A stretch of 64,000 bases of DNA, taken from an uncultured Eubacteriales bacterium. GTDB taxonomy: Bacteria > Bacillota > Clostridia > Oscillospirales > Oscillospiraceae. The stretch lies in contig CASDSM010000032.1 of assembly GCA_949283375.1 (NCBI GenBank), positions 62,001 to 126,000 on the forward strand, given 5' to 3'. The translations under genes and the position numbers were made by a program. Position 1 is the first letter of the stretch. Each line of letters opens with the position of its first letter. The notes beneath the pieces were generated by a model. The model ran no database searches. It was not told where the DNA came from and saw nothing but the letters and a program-made list of their open reading frames with translations. Positions 1 through 8,582 of the stretch are shown here, one piece after another.

Positions 1-82
1 GAAGGACGTCCTCTTCCTCAACACCATCTCCACCACCCGCTCGGAAAAGCTGGTCAACCTGCTCACCAGCTTCGTCGGCTGA
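1..82 (+). CDS. C-terminal fragment of an unidentified protein
   Basis: An open frame enters from the left edge and ends at TGA 80-82. Only 26 residues are visible ([20 protein letters not shown], then LTSFVG). The codon use is the same GC-rich third-position pattern as the rest of the window, and a perfect hairpin follows 8 bases after the stop, so this is probably the true end of a gene. The fragment is too short to name a family. Confidence 0.55.
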   Translation, partial: KDVLFLNTISTTRSEKLVNLLTSFVG

Positions 83-90
83 ATATGAAG

Positions 91-131
91 CATGCGCTCC
101 CCTCTCCGTTCCAACGGGAGGGGAGCGCATG
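91..131 (+). terminator. Rho-independent terminator hairpin
   Basis: A perfect 14-bp stem (arms 91-104 and 118-131) is followed by a short TTT run. It lies directly after the stop at 82 and would end the gene entering from the left. Confidence 0.7.
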
Positions 132-142
132 TTTGACAGTCT

Positions 143-182
143 CAGCTCCTCCCGGAGCGGCTATGCGCCGTCCGGGAGGAGC
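143..182. repeat. Hairpin repeat, terminator of the macAB-type operon
   Basis: Perfect 13-bp stem (143-155 with 170-182) between the convergent ends of the left-edge gene and the efflux permease. Read leftwards it can end the permease transcript, although the T-run is weak. The same sequence, in opposite orientation and with about 36 of 42 positions matching by eye, recurs at 4743-4784 after the next gene unit. Confidence 0.6.
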
Positions 183-215
183 TTTGTGGTGTTGCAGGGT
201 CTGTGCTATGCGCCG

Positions 216-1400
216 TCAGGAGTGCCGCAATGCCTCGATGGGGTTCTTGCGCGCGGCCTTTCCGGCGGGATAGAGGCCGAAGATGGCCCCAATCAGCGCA
301 CAGAAGCCCACCGACAGCCACGCCACCGAGAAGTCGAGCGTGAAGGTCATCGTCTCTCCGGCCACCGCATTGGCAATTTGCAGGATACCCCAGGAGAAGG
401 CGATGCCGAGCAGGCCGCCCAGGATGCTGATGAGCAGGGCCTCGATCAGGAACTGCACCATGATGTCGCGCGGGTCCGCACCGATGGCCTTACGGATGCC
501 GATCTCCCGCGTCCGCTCCGTCACCGACACGAGCATGATGTTCATGATCCCGATGCCGCCGACGAGCAGGGAGATGGCGGCGATGCCGCCCAGCATGAGC
601 GCGAGGGTATCTGTCACCGAGCTCATCGCGTCGGCGATGGCGGACTGGTCGCTCACCGTAAAGGCGTCCTCGTCCTGGTTCAGCCGCTCGAGGAGGTACT
701 CCGTCACCGCCGCCTCCGCCAGGTCGAGGGAGGTGTCGTCCGTCCCCGCGAGGTAGAACCGGCTGACATACCGGCTGCTGCCCGAGATGCGGCTGAGGGT
801 GGTGTAGGGGATGTAGGCCTCATAGACCGTCTCATCCCCGGTCAGGCTGGTCTCGCTGTCCTCCTCGGCCAGCACGCCGACCACGAGGAAGGGGATGCCG
901 TCCAGATAGACCTTCTCCCCGGTGGCGTCCGGCCGGCCCACCAGCTCGACCGCCGTCTCCCAGGTGAGCACGGCGACATAGGACATGTTGTCCACATCTG
1001 TCTGCATCAGCAGGCGCCCGTAGGCCAGCTCCAGCCCCTGGATCTCAAAGTAGGGGTTGGTGGTCCCGTAGACCGCGGCGCTCTCGTCGCTGGTGTAGCC
1101 GTACTTCACCGTGGCGCTGGTCTGCCCCAGCGGTGCGGCGAGGGAGATGTCCTCGTCCTCCATCAGCGTGTCCAGCTCAGAGAGGCGGATGGGGTTCTCC
1201 TTGTCGTCCGACACGCTCACCAGGAGCAGGTTGGTACCGAGGCCGGAGATGGTGTCGGTGATGGAGCCGGTTGCGCTGTTCACGATGGAGACGAGCACCA
1301 CCAGCGCGATCACGCCGATCAGAATGCCCAGCATGCTCAGGAAGGAGCGCAGTTTGTTGCCCAGGATGGACTCCCATGCCATTTTCAGTGCCAGGATCAA
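216..1400 (-). CDS. MacB-type ABC transporter permease (FtsX family)
   Basis: 394 residues with the MacB/FtsX plan: an N-terminal membrane helix (about residues 20-42, in a segment beginning [16 protein letters not shown]), a large extracytoplasmic MacB_PCD domain (about 45-270), then three helices in the C-terminal FtsX domain, which carries the usual [12 protein letters not shown] segment. It overlaps the ATPase gene by 4 bases and is the last gene of a three-gene operon with an adaptor. It should form the membrane part of a mechanotransmission-type export system for an unknown substrate such as a peptide or antibiotic, with no outer membrane needed in a Gram-positive. Family call is secure; substrate unknown. 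Confidence 0.93.
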   Translation of the reverse strand: MILALKMAWESILGNKLRSFLSMLGILIGVIALVVLVSIVNSATGSITDTISGLGTNLLLVSVSDDKENPIRLSELDTLMEDEDISLAAPLGQTSATVKYGYTSDESAAVYGTTNPYFEIQGLELAYGRLLMQTDVDNMSYVAVLTWETAVELVGRPDATGEKVYLDGIPFLVVGVLAEEDSETSLTGDETVYEAYIPYTTLSRISGSSRYVSRFYLAGTDDTSLDLAEAAVTEYLLERLNQDEDAFTVSDQSAIADAMSSVTDTLALMLGGIAAISLLVGGIGIMNIMLVSVTERTREIGIRKAIGADPRDIMVQFLIEALLISILGGLLGIAFSWGILQIANAVAGETMTFTLDFSVAWLSVGFCALIGAIFGLYPAGKAARKNPIEALRHS

Positions 1401-2065
1401 TCCTCATGCACCACCTTCCCGTCGCGGATCTGCAGCCGGCGCTCCGCCTGCTGCGAGACCTGCTCATCATGCGTGATGAGCACGATGGTGTTTCCCTCCC
1501 CGTGCAGCCGGTGGAAGAGGGAGAGGATCTCCTCGCTGGTGCGCGAGTCCAGATTCCCCGTCGGCTCGTCGGCCAGGAAGAGGGAGGGGCGGGTCACCAG
1601 CGCCCGCGCGATGGCGATGCGCTGCTGCTGTCCGCCGGAGAGCTCCATCGGCCGGTGATTCATCCGGTCCACCAGGCCCACCGTCCGCAGCGCCTCCGTC
1701 GCGCGGACCAGGCGCTCCTTCCGCCGGACCTTCTGATAGATCAGCGGCAGCTCCACGTTCTCCAGGGCGGTCATCTGGTGGATCAGGTTGAAGTTCTGGA
1801 AGATAAAGCCGATCTTTCTCCGGCGCAGCTGGGTCAGATCCCGCTCGGAGTAGTGCTCGATGTTCTGCCCCTCGAGCAGGTACTCCCCCTCGTCGGCGGT
1901 GTCCAGGCAGCCGATGATGTTCATCAGCGTGCTCTTGCCGCTGCCGGACGGGCCGATGATGCTCACAAACTCGCCGGTGCGGATCCGCAGGTTGACGTGG
2001 TCCAGCGCGTTGACGACATTGTGCCCCATCTGGTAGCGCTTGGAGACATCATGAAAGACGATCAT
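1397..2065 (-). CDS. MacB/LolD-type ABC transporter ATP-binding protein
   Basis: 222 residues. Walker [10 protein letters not shown] at about 39-47, a Q-loop, the signature LSGGQQQR, Walker [14 protein letters not shown] and the switch His (ITHDEQV) are all visible. TGNLDS is typical of the LolD/MacB/FtsE group. It lies 3 bases after the adaptor gene and overlaps the permease by ATGA-type coupling, so the three are co-translated. It powers the neighbouring permease. Confidence 0.95.
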   Translation of the reverse strand: MIVFHDVSKRYQMGHNVVNALDHVNLRIRTGEFVSIIGPSGSGKSTLMNIIGCLDTADEGEYLLEGQNIEHYSERDLTQLRRRKIGFIFQNFNLIHQMTALENVELPLIYQKVRRKERLVRATEALRTVGLVDRMNHRPMELSGGQQQRIAIARALVTRPSLFLADEPTGNLDSRTSEEILSLFHRLHGEGNTIVLITHDEQVSQQAERRLQIRDGKVVHED

Positions 2066-2068
2066 GGC

Positions 2069-4540
2069 TCAGCCTCCCATCATGCCGGGCATCTGTCCAC
2101 CGCCGCCGCCCATGCTGGGCATCTCGCTCATATCCGGCATCGAGCTGCCTCCGAAATCCGGCATCTGTCCGCCGCCGAAAGAGAAGCCGCCGGCCGCGCT
2201 CTCCGATTCGGAGGAGCTGGCGCTGCGCAGGTAGTAGACGGTCTGCCCCTCCTCCAGGCCGGAGACGATCTCCACTGTCTCCCCGTCGGAGAGGCCGGTC
2301 TCCACCTCCACCTCGCCGCCGAGGTTCCCCTCCTCATCCATCGAGGTGTAGACGAAGACGCTGCTGCCGCTCTGCTGGAGGGCGGAGACCGGCAGGGTGA
2401 GCACATCGGCCGCCTCCTCCGTGGTAATGGTGGCGGTGGCGCTCATGCCGAGTTTCATCTCTGCCGTGGCTGCAAAGGAGATCTCCACGGTGTACTGGGT
2501 GGACCCGCCCGCGGAGCTGCCGATGGAGGAGACGGCGGTGACGGCGCCCTCAAAGCTCTCGTCCTCGATCGCGTCGAGGGAGATCACGGCGCTCTGTCCC
2601 ACCGAGACGGTGTTGATGTCCAGCTCATCCACCGAGATGCTGATGCACATGCTCTCGCTGGCCGAGAGGGTGAAGGCGCTCACCGTCTCCGCTGCGCTGC
2701 TGTCTGTGCTGCTCTCGGTGGCGGTCACGGTGGTGCTGGCGGCGGTGACGATGCTGCCGGAGCTGACCGAGACGGAGCCGCTCCCGCCGGAGAAGCCGCT
2801 GCCCGAGCCGCCGGAGGGCCAGGTCACAGAGCCGCCGCTGCCGGTCCCGTTATTCTCCCCCGTACTGTCCTGATCCGGGAGGAGGGTGTCGCCCTGCGTC
2901 CCGCTCTGCTCCTCCTCCGTGGCGGAGAAGGTGACCAGGAAGGAGAGGGTCTTCCCGTCCTCCGACCAGCTCAGGCCGGAGACCAGGCAGTCCACGCCGT
3001 CATTGACGAGCGGGGTGTAACGGGCGGAGAAGCAGTACCCCTCCTGCGCCGTCAGCGTGATGCGCGCCCGGTAGGTGGTCCCGGCGGCAAAGACGGTGTC
3101 CGCCGTCTGCCAGACGATTTCGCCGGTGTACTGCTCCGTCCCGGCCAGCCCGGTCTGCATCGCCGCGCCGGTGACGGGCGCGGTGACCGTCAGGGCGGAG
3201 AAGTCGGAGATGGGGGTGTCGGCGGCCGTCTCCCCGCTGTCCGTCCCGTCCTCTGTGCCGCCGGTCTCGCCGGAGCCGCTCCCGGTCTCACCGGAGTCCT
3301 CAACGGAGCCCGCATCGGAATCACTCCCGGTCTCGCCGGACGGCGCCTGCGTGCCGTCCTCTCCGTCCACGCTCCCGTCTTCCTCTGCCGCGCCGCTCTC
3401 CGCCTCACCGGAGACCACTGCGCCGAGCAGAGTCACCGCGCCGCCAGTGTCCGCACTGGAGGCATCCAGCGCGGTGAAGCTCACGGCCGAGCTGGCAGAC
3501 GCCGTCTCCGACGAGCCGGAGGAGGAGATGTTCACTGACTGCACCACCCCGTCCGAGGGGGCGGTGACCGTCCCGGTCTGGGCGATGGCGAGCACCTGCT
3601 GGAGCTGCTCATAGACCTCCTGGCGCTCACGGGTGAGCTCCTGCACCTCGGCAGAGCTGCCGGAGTGCTCCAAGGTGCAGAGGGTGTCCCCGGCGTCCAC
3701 CGCGTCGTTCTCCTCCACCTCCAGCTCGCTCACCACGCCGCTCACGGCGGTGATGGCGATCGGCTGATGGATGGTGAGCGTCCCCCTGCCGAGGCTGTTC
3801 CCGCCGGCGTCGGTGACGGTGACGCTCTCATCCAGCTCCGTCCCCTTGTCGCCGATCGTGATGACCGCGCCCGCACTCACGCTCTCCACCGTGCCCTCCT
3901 TCTCCGTGCCGTCGGAGAGGGTGACGGTGACCTCATCGCCCACGGCGAGACTGCCGGCATCCTCCAGCGTGACCGACATCCGCCCGTCCGCGCTCAGGAG
4001 CATCAGCGCGCCGTACTCGGCGACGATGCTGGCGGCGTCGTCCCCCTCGGCGGCGTAGATTTTGATGATACGGCCGGAGAGGCTGGTCTCGAGTTCGGTC
4101 TCGTCCTCGTCCTCCTCCAGCGCCTCCTCCAGCTCCTCATCCAGGCCGTCCAGCGTCTCCTGGAGCGACTGGAGGACCAGCTGGATGGAACTGGCGTCCA
4201 CACTTGCGAGGGTGTCGCCCGCCTGGACCTGGTCTCCGGCGGAGACGTAGACGGTGTCGATCACCAGCCCGCTGGGCAGCTCCACCGACTCCGTGCTGGA
4301 GGAGGTGAGCGAGCCGGTGCCCACGATGGAGTTGGTGACTGTCCCCGTCGTGACCTCGGCCGACTGTGCGCCCGCGGTGAAGTTCTCCATCGCACCCTGG
4401 AAGAGGAGGCGCGGCAGCACGAAGAGCGCCAGCACCGCCAGCGCGGTGAGGGCGAGCACGGCGATGAGGATCACTCTGCGCCAGCGATGCGGCTTCTTCG
4501 CCGCCGCGCCGGACAGGGAAGGGGGGTTTTTCAGTTTCAT
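2069..4540 (-). CDS. MacA-like efflux adaptor with Ser/Gly-rich insert and Met-rich tail
   Basis: 823 residues, about twice the usual MacA/HlyD adaptor length. The start ATG at 4540 is chosen because AGGAGG lies 8 bases before it; an upstream in-frame start has no such site. It has a cytoplasmic Lys/Arg-rich start, one membrane helix (about 23-44), two biotinyl-lipoyl-like halves (about 80-110 and 280-350) with a short coiled coil, and a C-terminal beta-barrel/membrane-proximal region. Between the lipoyl part and the barrel lies an acidic Ser/Gly-rich linker, an Ig-like surface-repeat segment (about 455-560) and another Ser/Gly linker. The tail is Gly/Met-rich with repeated MPD/MPS/MPG motifs. 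It links the ABC pump to its substrate outside the membrane. Confidence 0.88.
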   Translation of the reverse strand: MKLKNPPSLSGAAAKKPHRWRRVILIAVLALTALAVLALFVLPRLLFQGAMENFTAGAQSAEVTTGTVTNSIVGTGSLTSSSTESVELPSGLVIDTVYVSAGDQVQAGDTLASVDASSIQLVLQSLQETLDGLDEELEEALEEDEDETELETSLSGRIIKIYAAEGDDAASIVAEYGALMLLSADGRMSVTLEDAGSLAVGDEVTVTLSDGTEKEGTVESVSAGAVITIGDKGTELDESVTVTDAGGNSLGRGTLTIHQPIAITAVSGVVSELEVEENDAVDAGDTLCTLEHSGSSAEVQELTRERQEVYEQLQQVLAIAQTGTVTAPSDGVVQSVNISSSGSSETASASSAVSFTALDASSADTGGAVTLLGAVVSGEAESGAAEEDGSVDGEDGTQAPSGETGSDSDAGSVEDSGETGSGSGETGGTEDGTDSGETAADTPISDFSALTVTAPVTGAAMQTGLAGTEQYTGEIVWQTADTVFAAGTTYRARITLTAQEGYCFSARYTPLVNDGVDCLVSGLSWSEDGKTLSFLVTFSATEEEQSGTQGDTLLPDQDSTGENNGTGSGGSVTWPSGGSGSGFSGGSGSVSVSSGSIVTAASTTVTATESSTDSSAAETVSAFTLSASESMCISISVDELDINTVSVGQSAVISLDAIEDESFEGAVTAVSSIGSSAGGSTQYTVEISFAATAEMKLGMSATATITTEEAADVLTLPVSALQQSGSSVFVYTSMDEEGNLGGEVEVETGLSDGETVEIVSGLEEGQTVYYLRSASSSESESAAGGFSFGGGQMPDFGGSSMPDMSEMPSMGGGGGQMPGMMGG

Positions 4541-4571
4541 ATGCGATCCCTCCTGAATTGATTGCAGCCGC

Positions 4572-4604
4572 ATTATAATTCCTCAGGCTGAAACCAAGCT
4601 GAAA
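4572..4604 (-). promoter_or_regulatory. Promoter and 11-bp-phased direct repeats of the macAB-type operon
   Basis: On the minus strand a perfect TATAAT (4577-4572) lies 31 bases before the adaptor start. Upstream, TTTCAGC occurs twice (4604-4598 and 4593-4587) with an 11-base period, covering the -35 position, where there is no good -35 hexamer. Direct repeats one helical turn apart over a weak -35 are the usual target of OmpR/PhoB-type activators. Confidence 0.55.
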
Positions 4605-4739
4605 AAGGGAAGGACCCGGGATGAACAAACTGTAAATAAACGGAAAACAGCTTCGCCACAGCTGTCAACGTGGCGGTCTTTGCCCAGACGTCCTGCACAT
4701 CTCTGCTCCAGCGAGCGGCGTATGGGCTTTCCCGACGCA

Positions 4740-4782
4740 AAAAGCTCCTCCCGGACGGCGCAAAACCGCTCTGTGAGGAGCC
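4740..4782 (-). terminator. Terminator of the AraC regulator gene (hairpin repeat copy)
   Basis: Read leftwards, GGCTCCTC and GAGGAGC arms (4782-4775 and 4750-4744) close a GC-rich hairpin followed by TTTTTG. It is a diverged, inverted copy of the hairpin at 143-182. The stretch 4605-4739 holds no gene I can support. Confidence 0.65.
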
Positions 4783-4785
4783 TTT

Positions 4786-5673
4786 TCATTCCAGATGGGC
4801 AATGTTCCGGCGGTACTGGGCGGGGCTGCAGCCCACCTGGCGGCGGAACTGGCGGTTGAAGTTGGAGAGGTTGTTATAGCCGCTGTCCGCCGCGATCTCC
4901 GCGATGCTCCGCCCGGTGCTGCCCAGGGCCTCGCAGGCGGCGCGGATGCGCAGCTGGCACAGATGCTCGATCGCGCTCATGCCGGTCGCGCGCTTGAAGC
5001 AGAACATGAAGTGGCTCTTGCTCAGGCTGCACAGGGCAGCAAGCTGCTCCACCGTGACCGGCCCGGCATAGTGCTCCGCGAGGTAGGAGAGGGCCGGGCG
5101 GATCGCGTGGCCATCCGAGGCCTCCGGGCGGCGGTCGGGGGCGGCGGCAGCGTCCTCCTCCAGCAGATAGACCAGGCGGAGCAGCTCGCTCTTGAGCAGG
5201 AGGTCGGCGCGGGCGGTGTTCTCCCGCGCGCAGGCGAAAATCTGCCGGAAGCAGGCGCGCAGGGTGGGATAGCACGGCTGCGCGGGGGTTATCTGTCGCC
5301 GGACGGCCAGCCGCCCGCTCAGCAGGGGGTTGACGCAGTCGGTGACGCTCCGGTCCCCGCCCGTCCCGAGCAGGGCGGGGTGGAAGACAAAGGCGTCGTA
5401 GTGCAGCATCGCCCCCTGCCGGGGGTAGGCGGCGTGCAGGGTGTTGGGCGGGATCACCACGAGGTCACCCGCAGAGACGGAGCAGCGCGCCCCGTCGAGA
5501 AAGAGCAGCCCCTCCCCCGCCAAAATCTCGTTGAGCTCAAACTCCCCGTGCCAGTGGGCGGGGACGTTGGCGTACAGCTCCGGCATTCGGCACTCATAGA
5601 GAGAGAACGGGATGCGCGCCGTGCCGTGCGCGCGCCGCTCCCGGGCAGATCGTATCCCGTCTTTTGCAGGCAT
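4786..5673 (-). CDS. AraC family transcriptional regulator
   Basis: 295 residues from the ATG at 5673, chosen because a GGAGGAGGGGAG site precedes it and would overlap the start region of the longer frame at 5691. An N-terminal cupin-like sugar-sensing domain (EFELNEILAGEGLLF and surrounding strands, about 30-110) is followed by a C-terminal double helix-turn-helix (about 190-290, with IAEIAADSGYNNLSNFNRQF, then a SPAQYRR end). It is divergent from the GH31 enzyme gene and is the likely local sugar-responsive activator. The cognate promoter has a good -10 and no -35, as expected for an activated gene. Confidence 0.92.
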   Translation of the reverse strand: MPAKDGIRSARERRAHGTARIPFSLYECRMPELYANVPAHWHGEFELNEILAGEGLLFLDGARCSVSAGDLVVIPPNTLHAAYPRQGAMLHYDAFVFHPALLGTGGDRSVTDCVNPLLSGRLAVRRQITPAQPCYPTLRACFRQIFACARENTARADLLLKSELLRLVYLLEEDAAAAPDRRPEASDGHAIRPALSYLAEHYAGPVTVEQLAALCSLSKSHFMFCFKRATGMSAIEHLCQLRIRAACEALGSTGRSIAEIAADSGYNNLSNFNRQFRRQVGCSPAQYRRNIAHLE

Positions 5674-5752
5674 GGCGCTCCCCTCCTCCATTATCGTAGG
5701 ATAGTATCCATCTGTCCGAATATAGCAGGAGATTTCCCCCGCAGCTTCGTAT

Positions 5753-5795
5753 TATAATTGTATCACAGAACACCGCAAATGCAACTGCAAAGGAG
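5753..5795 (+). promoter_or_regulatory. Promoter and RBS of the GH31 gene
   Basis: TATAAT at 5753-5758 has no recognisable -35 at 16-18 bases, and AAAGGAG (5789-5795) lies 6 bases before the ATG at 5802. The weak -35 suggests dependence on the divergent AraC regulator. Confidence 0.5.
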
Positions 5796-5801
5796 AACGC
5801 T

Positions 5802-7823
5802 ATGAAATTCATCAACGACAACGGGGCCCTGGTCTTCTACCACAACGGGGAGATGGGCCGCATCGAGGCGTGGGGGCCGGACGCCCTGCGCGTGCGCACC
5901 ACCATGCTGGGCAAATTCACCGGAAACGACTGGGCGCTCACCGAGCCCATCCCCGCCGCCGCGGCCACCGTGACGGTGGAGGAGGAGGACCATTGGGTGG
6001 GCGACGGCACCATCGACAAGCGCGAGATCGCCACCATCACGAACGGACGCATCCGTGCGGTGGTCAACTTTGTGGGCATCCTCTCGTTCTACCGGGACGA
6101 CAAGCTCTTCCTGCGCGAGTACTTCCGGATGTACGACGGCACCCTCTCGCGCGAGAGCCGCTGCCTGAAGGTGGTCAACCGCACCTGGAAGGGGATCATC
6201 GGCGGGACGGAGCACGCGCTGAGCGTGAAGTTTGAGAGCAACGACGCAGAGCGCATCTTCGGCATGGGCCAGTACCAGCAGCCCTACCTCGACCTGAAGG
6301 GCTGCACGCTGGAGCTGGCGCAGCGCAACTCGCAGATCTCCGTCCCCTTCGCCCTCTCCTCCCTCGGCTATGGCCTGCTGTGGAACAATCCCGCCGTCGG
6401 CCAGGTTACCTTCGGCAAGAACTACACCGAGTGGGTCGCCCGCTCCACCCGCGAGATGGACTACTGGATCACCGCGGCGGACACCCCCAAGGCCATTCTG
6501 GAGCGCTACACCGCCGTCACCGGCCGGGCCGGGCAGTTCCCGGAGGACCTGATGGGCCTCTGGCAGTGCAAGCTGCGCTACCGCACCCAGGACGAGGTGC
6601 TCACCGTCGCGCGGCAGTATCAGGCGGAGGGGATCAAAATCGACCAGATCGTGATCGACTTCTTCCACTGGACGGTGCAGGGGGACTGGAAGTTTGACCA
6701 CACCTACTGGCCCGATCCCAAGGCGATGGTGGACGAGCTGCACGCGATGGGGATCAAGGTGATTGTCTCCGTCTGGCCCTCCGTGGACCGCCGGAGCGAG
6801 AATTTCGGCCCGATGATGGAGCGCGGGCTGCTCATCCGCACGGAGCGCGGCGCGCTGCAGACCTATGACTACCAGGGCGACTGTGTGGAGATCGACCCCT
6901 TCAACCCCGAGACGCGGAAATACGTCTGGGAGGTCTGCCGCCGCAACTACTACGACCTTGGCATTGACGCCTTCTGGCTGGACAATTCCGAGCCAGACTA
7001 CGGGGTGTACGACTTTGACCACTACCGCTACTGCGACGGCCCGGCGCTGGCCGTGAGCAATATCTACCCGCAGATGTACAGCCGCGTCTTCTACGACGAG
7101 ATGAGCAAGCTGGGCAAGCCCGTGGTCAACCTCCTGCGCTGCGCCTGGGCGGGCTCGCAGAAGTACGGCAATGTCATCTGGTCGGGGGATGTGCCCAGCA
7201 CCTTCGAGGCCTTCGCCGACCAGCTCCAGTGCGGACTGAACATGGGCCTGGCGGGCATCCCCTGGTGGACGACGGACGTGGGCGGCTTTATGACCGACGA
7301 CGTGAATGACCCCGACTTCCGGCAGCTCCTCATCCGCTGGTATCAGTTCGCCGTCTACTCCGCCGTGCTGCGGATGCACGGCGACCGCGGCCCGTACAAC
7401 ATCCCCCCGCTGGACGACCGCGACTGGGGCGGCGGGTATCTCCACACCGGCCAGCCCAACGAGCTGTGGAGCTACGGCGAGGAGAATTACGCCATCATGC
7501 GCAAGTACTACGACATCCGCATCTCCCTGCACGACTATATCAAGTCGCTCTACGATGAGGCGAGCGAGAACGGCTCCCCCCTCATCCGGACGATGTTCTA
7601 CGAGTTCCCGGAAGACCCGGTCTGCTGGAGGCTCTCCGACCAGTACATGTTCGGCAGCCGCTATCTGGCCGCCCCCATCCTTCAGCTCAACCAGTTTGAG
7701 CGGGAGGTCTACCTCCCCGCCGGGTCGTGGAAGCTCACCTCCACCGGCGAGGTCTTCCCGGGCGGGGGCCGCGTCACCGTGGCCGCCCCGATCGACTACA
7801 TGCCCGTCTTCGAGCGCATCTGA
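5802..7823 (+). CDS. GH31 alpha-xylosidase/alpha-glucosidase-type glycoside hydrolase
   Basis: 673 residues with an N-terminal beta-sandwich (about 1-230), a TIM barrel (about 240-560) and a C-terminal beta domain. The GH31 nucleophile motif FWLDNSEPD places Asp394, and IWSGDVPSTF places the acid/base Asp463; KLRYRTQDEV and RMHGDRGPY are further family marks. The Asn after the nucleophile and the overall size fit the YicI/alpha-xylosidase side of the family, but alpha-glucosidase or another alpha-glycosidase is possible. No signal peptide, so it acts in the cytoplasm on imported oligosaccharides. It is a single-gene unit paired with the divergent AraC regulator. Confidence 0.9.
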   Translation: MKFINDNGALVFYHNGEMGRIEAWGPDALRVRTTMLGKFTGNDWALTEPIPAAAATVTVEEEDHWVGDGTIDKREIATITNGRIRAVVNFVGILSFYRDDKLFLREYFRMYDGTLSRESRCLKVVNRTWKGIIGGTEHALSVKFESNDAERIFGMGQYQQPYLDLKGCTLELAQRNSQISVPFALSSLGYGLLWNNPAVGQVTFGKNYTEWVARSTREMDYWITAADTPKAILERYTAVTGRAGQFPEDLMGLWQCKLRYRTQDEVLTVARQYQAEGIKIDQIVIDFFHWTVQGDWKFDHTYWPDPKAMVDELHAMGIKVIVSVWPSVDRRSENFGPMMERGLLIRTERGALQTYDYQGDCVEIDPFNPETRKYVWEVCRRNYYDLGIDAFWLDNSEPDYGVYDFDHYRYCDGPALAVSNIYPQMYSRVFYDEMSKLGKPVVNLLRCAWAGSQKYGNVIWSGDVPSTFEAFADQLQCGLNMGLAGIPWWTTDVGGFMTDDVNDPDFRQLLIRWYQFAVYSAVLRMHGDRGPYNIPPLDDRDWGGGYLHTGQPNELWSYGEENYAIMRKYYDIRISLHDYIKSLYDEASENGSPLIRTMFYEFPEDPVCWRLSDQYMFGSRYLAAPILQLNQFEREVYLPAGSWKLTSTGEVFPGGGRVTVAAPIDYMPVFERI

Positions 7824-7837
7824 GACAAATAGAGATA

Positions 7838-7879
7838 AGACGCCCCCGGCCACGGTTCTGCTGCGGCCGGGGGCGTCTT
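7838..7879. terminator. Bidirectional terminator between GH31 and deoC
   Basis: A perfect 13-bp GC-rich stem (7839-7851 and 7865-7877) between two converging genes, with a short AAGA/TCTT extension. It can serve the enzyme gene from the left and deoC from the right. Confidence 0.75.
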
Positions 7880-7919
7880 GCGTAGTCTCTTGACCATCTC
7901 CTGTCTGCTTGGAGGTCTC

Positions 7920-8582
7920 TTATCCGCCGTCCCGCTGGCGGAGGAGGCGGACGATGCGCGAGGTGCCCAGGCGGTCCGCGCCGAGGGCGAGGAAGTCCTC
8001 CGCGTCGGCCAGGGTGGCGATCCCGCCGGCGGCCTTGATCTTGAGCCCGCCGGTCACATGGCGGGCGAAGAGGGCCACGTCCGCCCGGGTGGCCCCGCCG
8101 GTGGAAAAGCCGGTGGAGGTCTTGATGTAGTCCGCCCCGGAGGCGGCGACGAGCGCGCAGAGGCGGACCTTCTCCCCCTCGGTGAGCAGGCAGGTCTCCA
8201 CGATTACCTTGAGCACCTTGCCGGGACAGGCGGCGCGGACGGCGGCCATTTCCGCGAGCAGAGCGTCCCAGCGCCCCTCCTTCACCAGGCCGAGGTGGAT
8301 GACCATGTCGATCTCATCCGCCCCGTTTTGCACCGCGTCCGCCGCCTCGAACGCCTTGGCGGCCGCCGTGGCGTAGCCGTTGGGAAAGCCGATCACGGTG
8401 CAGACCGGGCAGCGGCCCGCGAGGTACTCCGCCGCCCGGCGGACGAAGGCGGGCGGGATGCAGACGCTCGCGCAGCCATAGCGCGCGCCCTCGTCGCAGA
8501 TGGTCCGGATCTCCTCCCAGGTCGCCGTGGGGGCGAGCAGGGTGTGGTCCACATGGGAGAGCAGGGTGCGTTCATCCATCAT
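7920..8582 (-). CDS. deoC: Deoxyribose-phosphate aldolase
   Basis: 220 residues, normal for DeoC class I aldolases. The Schiff-base Lys154 lies in YIKTSTGFSTGGAT, and Lys125 and Asp92 regions (KVIVET, DEIDMVIHLG) match the family. It splits 2-deoxyribose 5-phosphate into glyceraldehyde 3-phosphate and acetaldehyde, the last step of deoxynucleoside use. Its start overlaps the end of the CYTH gene by 11 bases, with a GGAGGAAG site just upstream, so the two are co-translated. No other nucleoside genes are nearby. Confidence 0.96.
   Translation of the reverse strand: MMDERTLLSHVDHTLLAPTATWEEIRTICDEGARYGCASVCIPPAFVRRAAEYLAGRCPVCTVIGFPNGYATAAAKAFEAADAVQNGADEIDMVIHLGLVKEGRWDALLAEMAAVRAACPGKVLKVIVETCLLTEGEKVRLCALVAASGADYIKTSTGFSTGGATRADVALFARHVTGGLKIKAAGGIATLADAEDFLALGADRLGTSRIVRLLRQRDGG

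Noticed and set aside
1271-3538. Plus-strand open frame opposite the MacAB-type operon
   Set aside because: It is the complement of the ATPase and adaptor genes, both of which carry clear family motifs. No start signal.
5763-7853. Long open frame on the minus strand opposite the GH31 gene
   Set aside because: GC-rich third positions on the coding strand remove stops from the opposite strand. The frame has a low-complexity Val/Ala/Asp/His-rich product, no ribosome site and no family motif.
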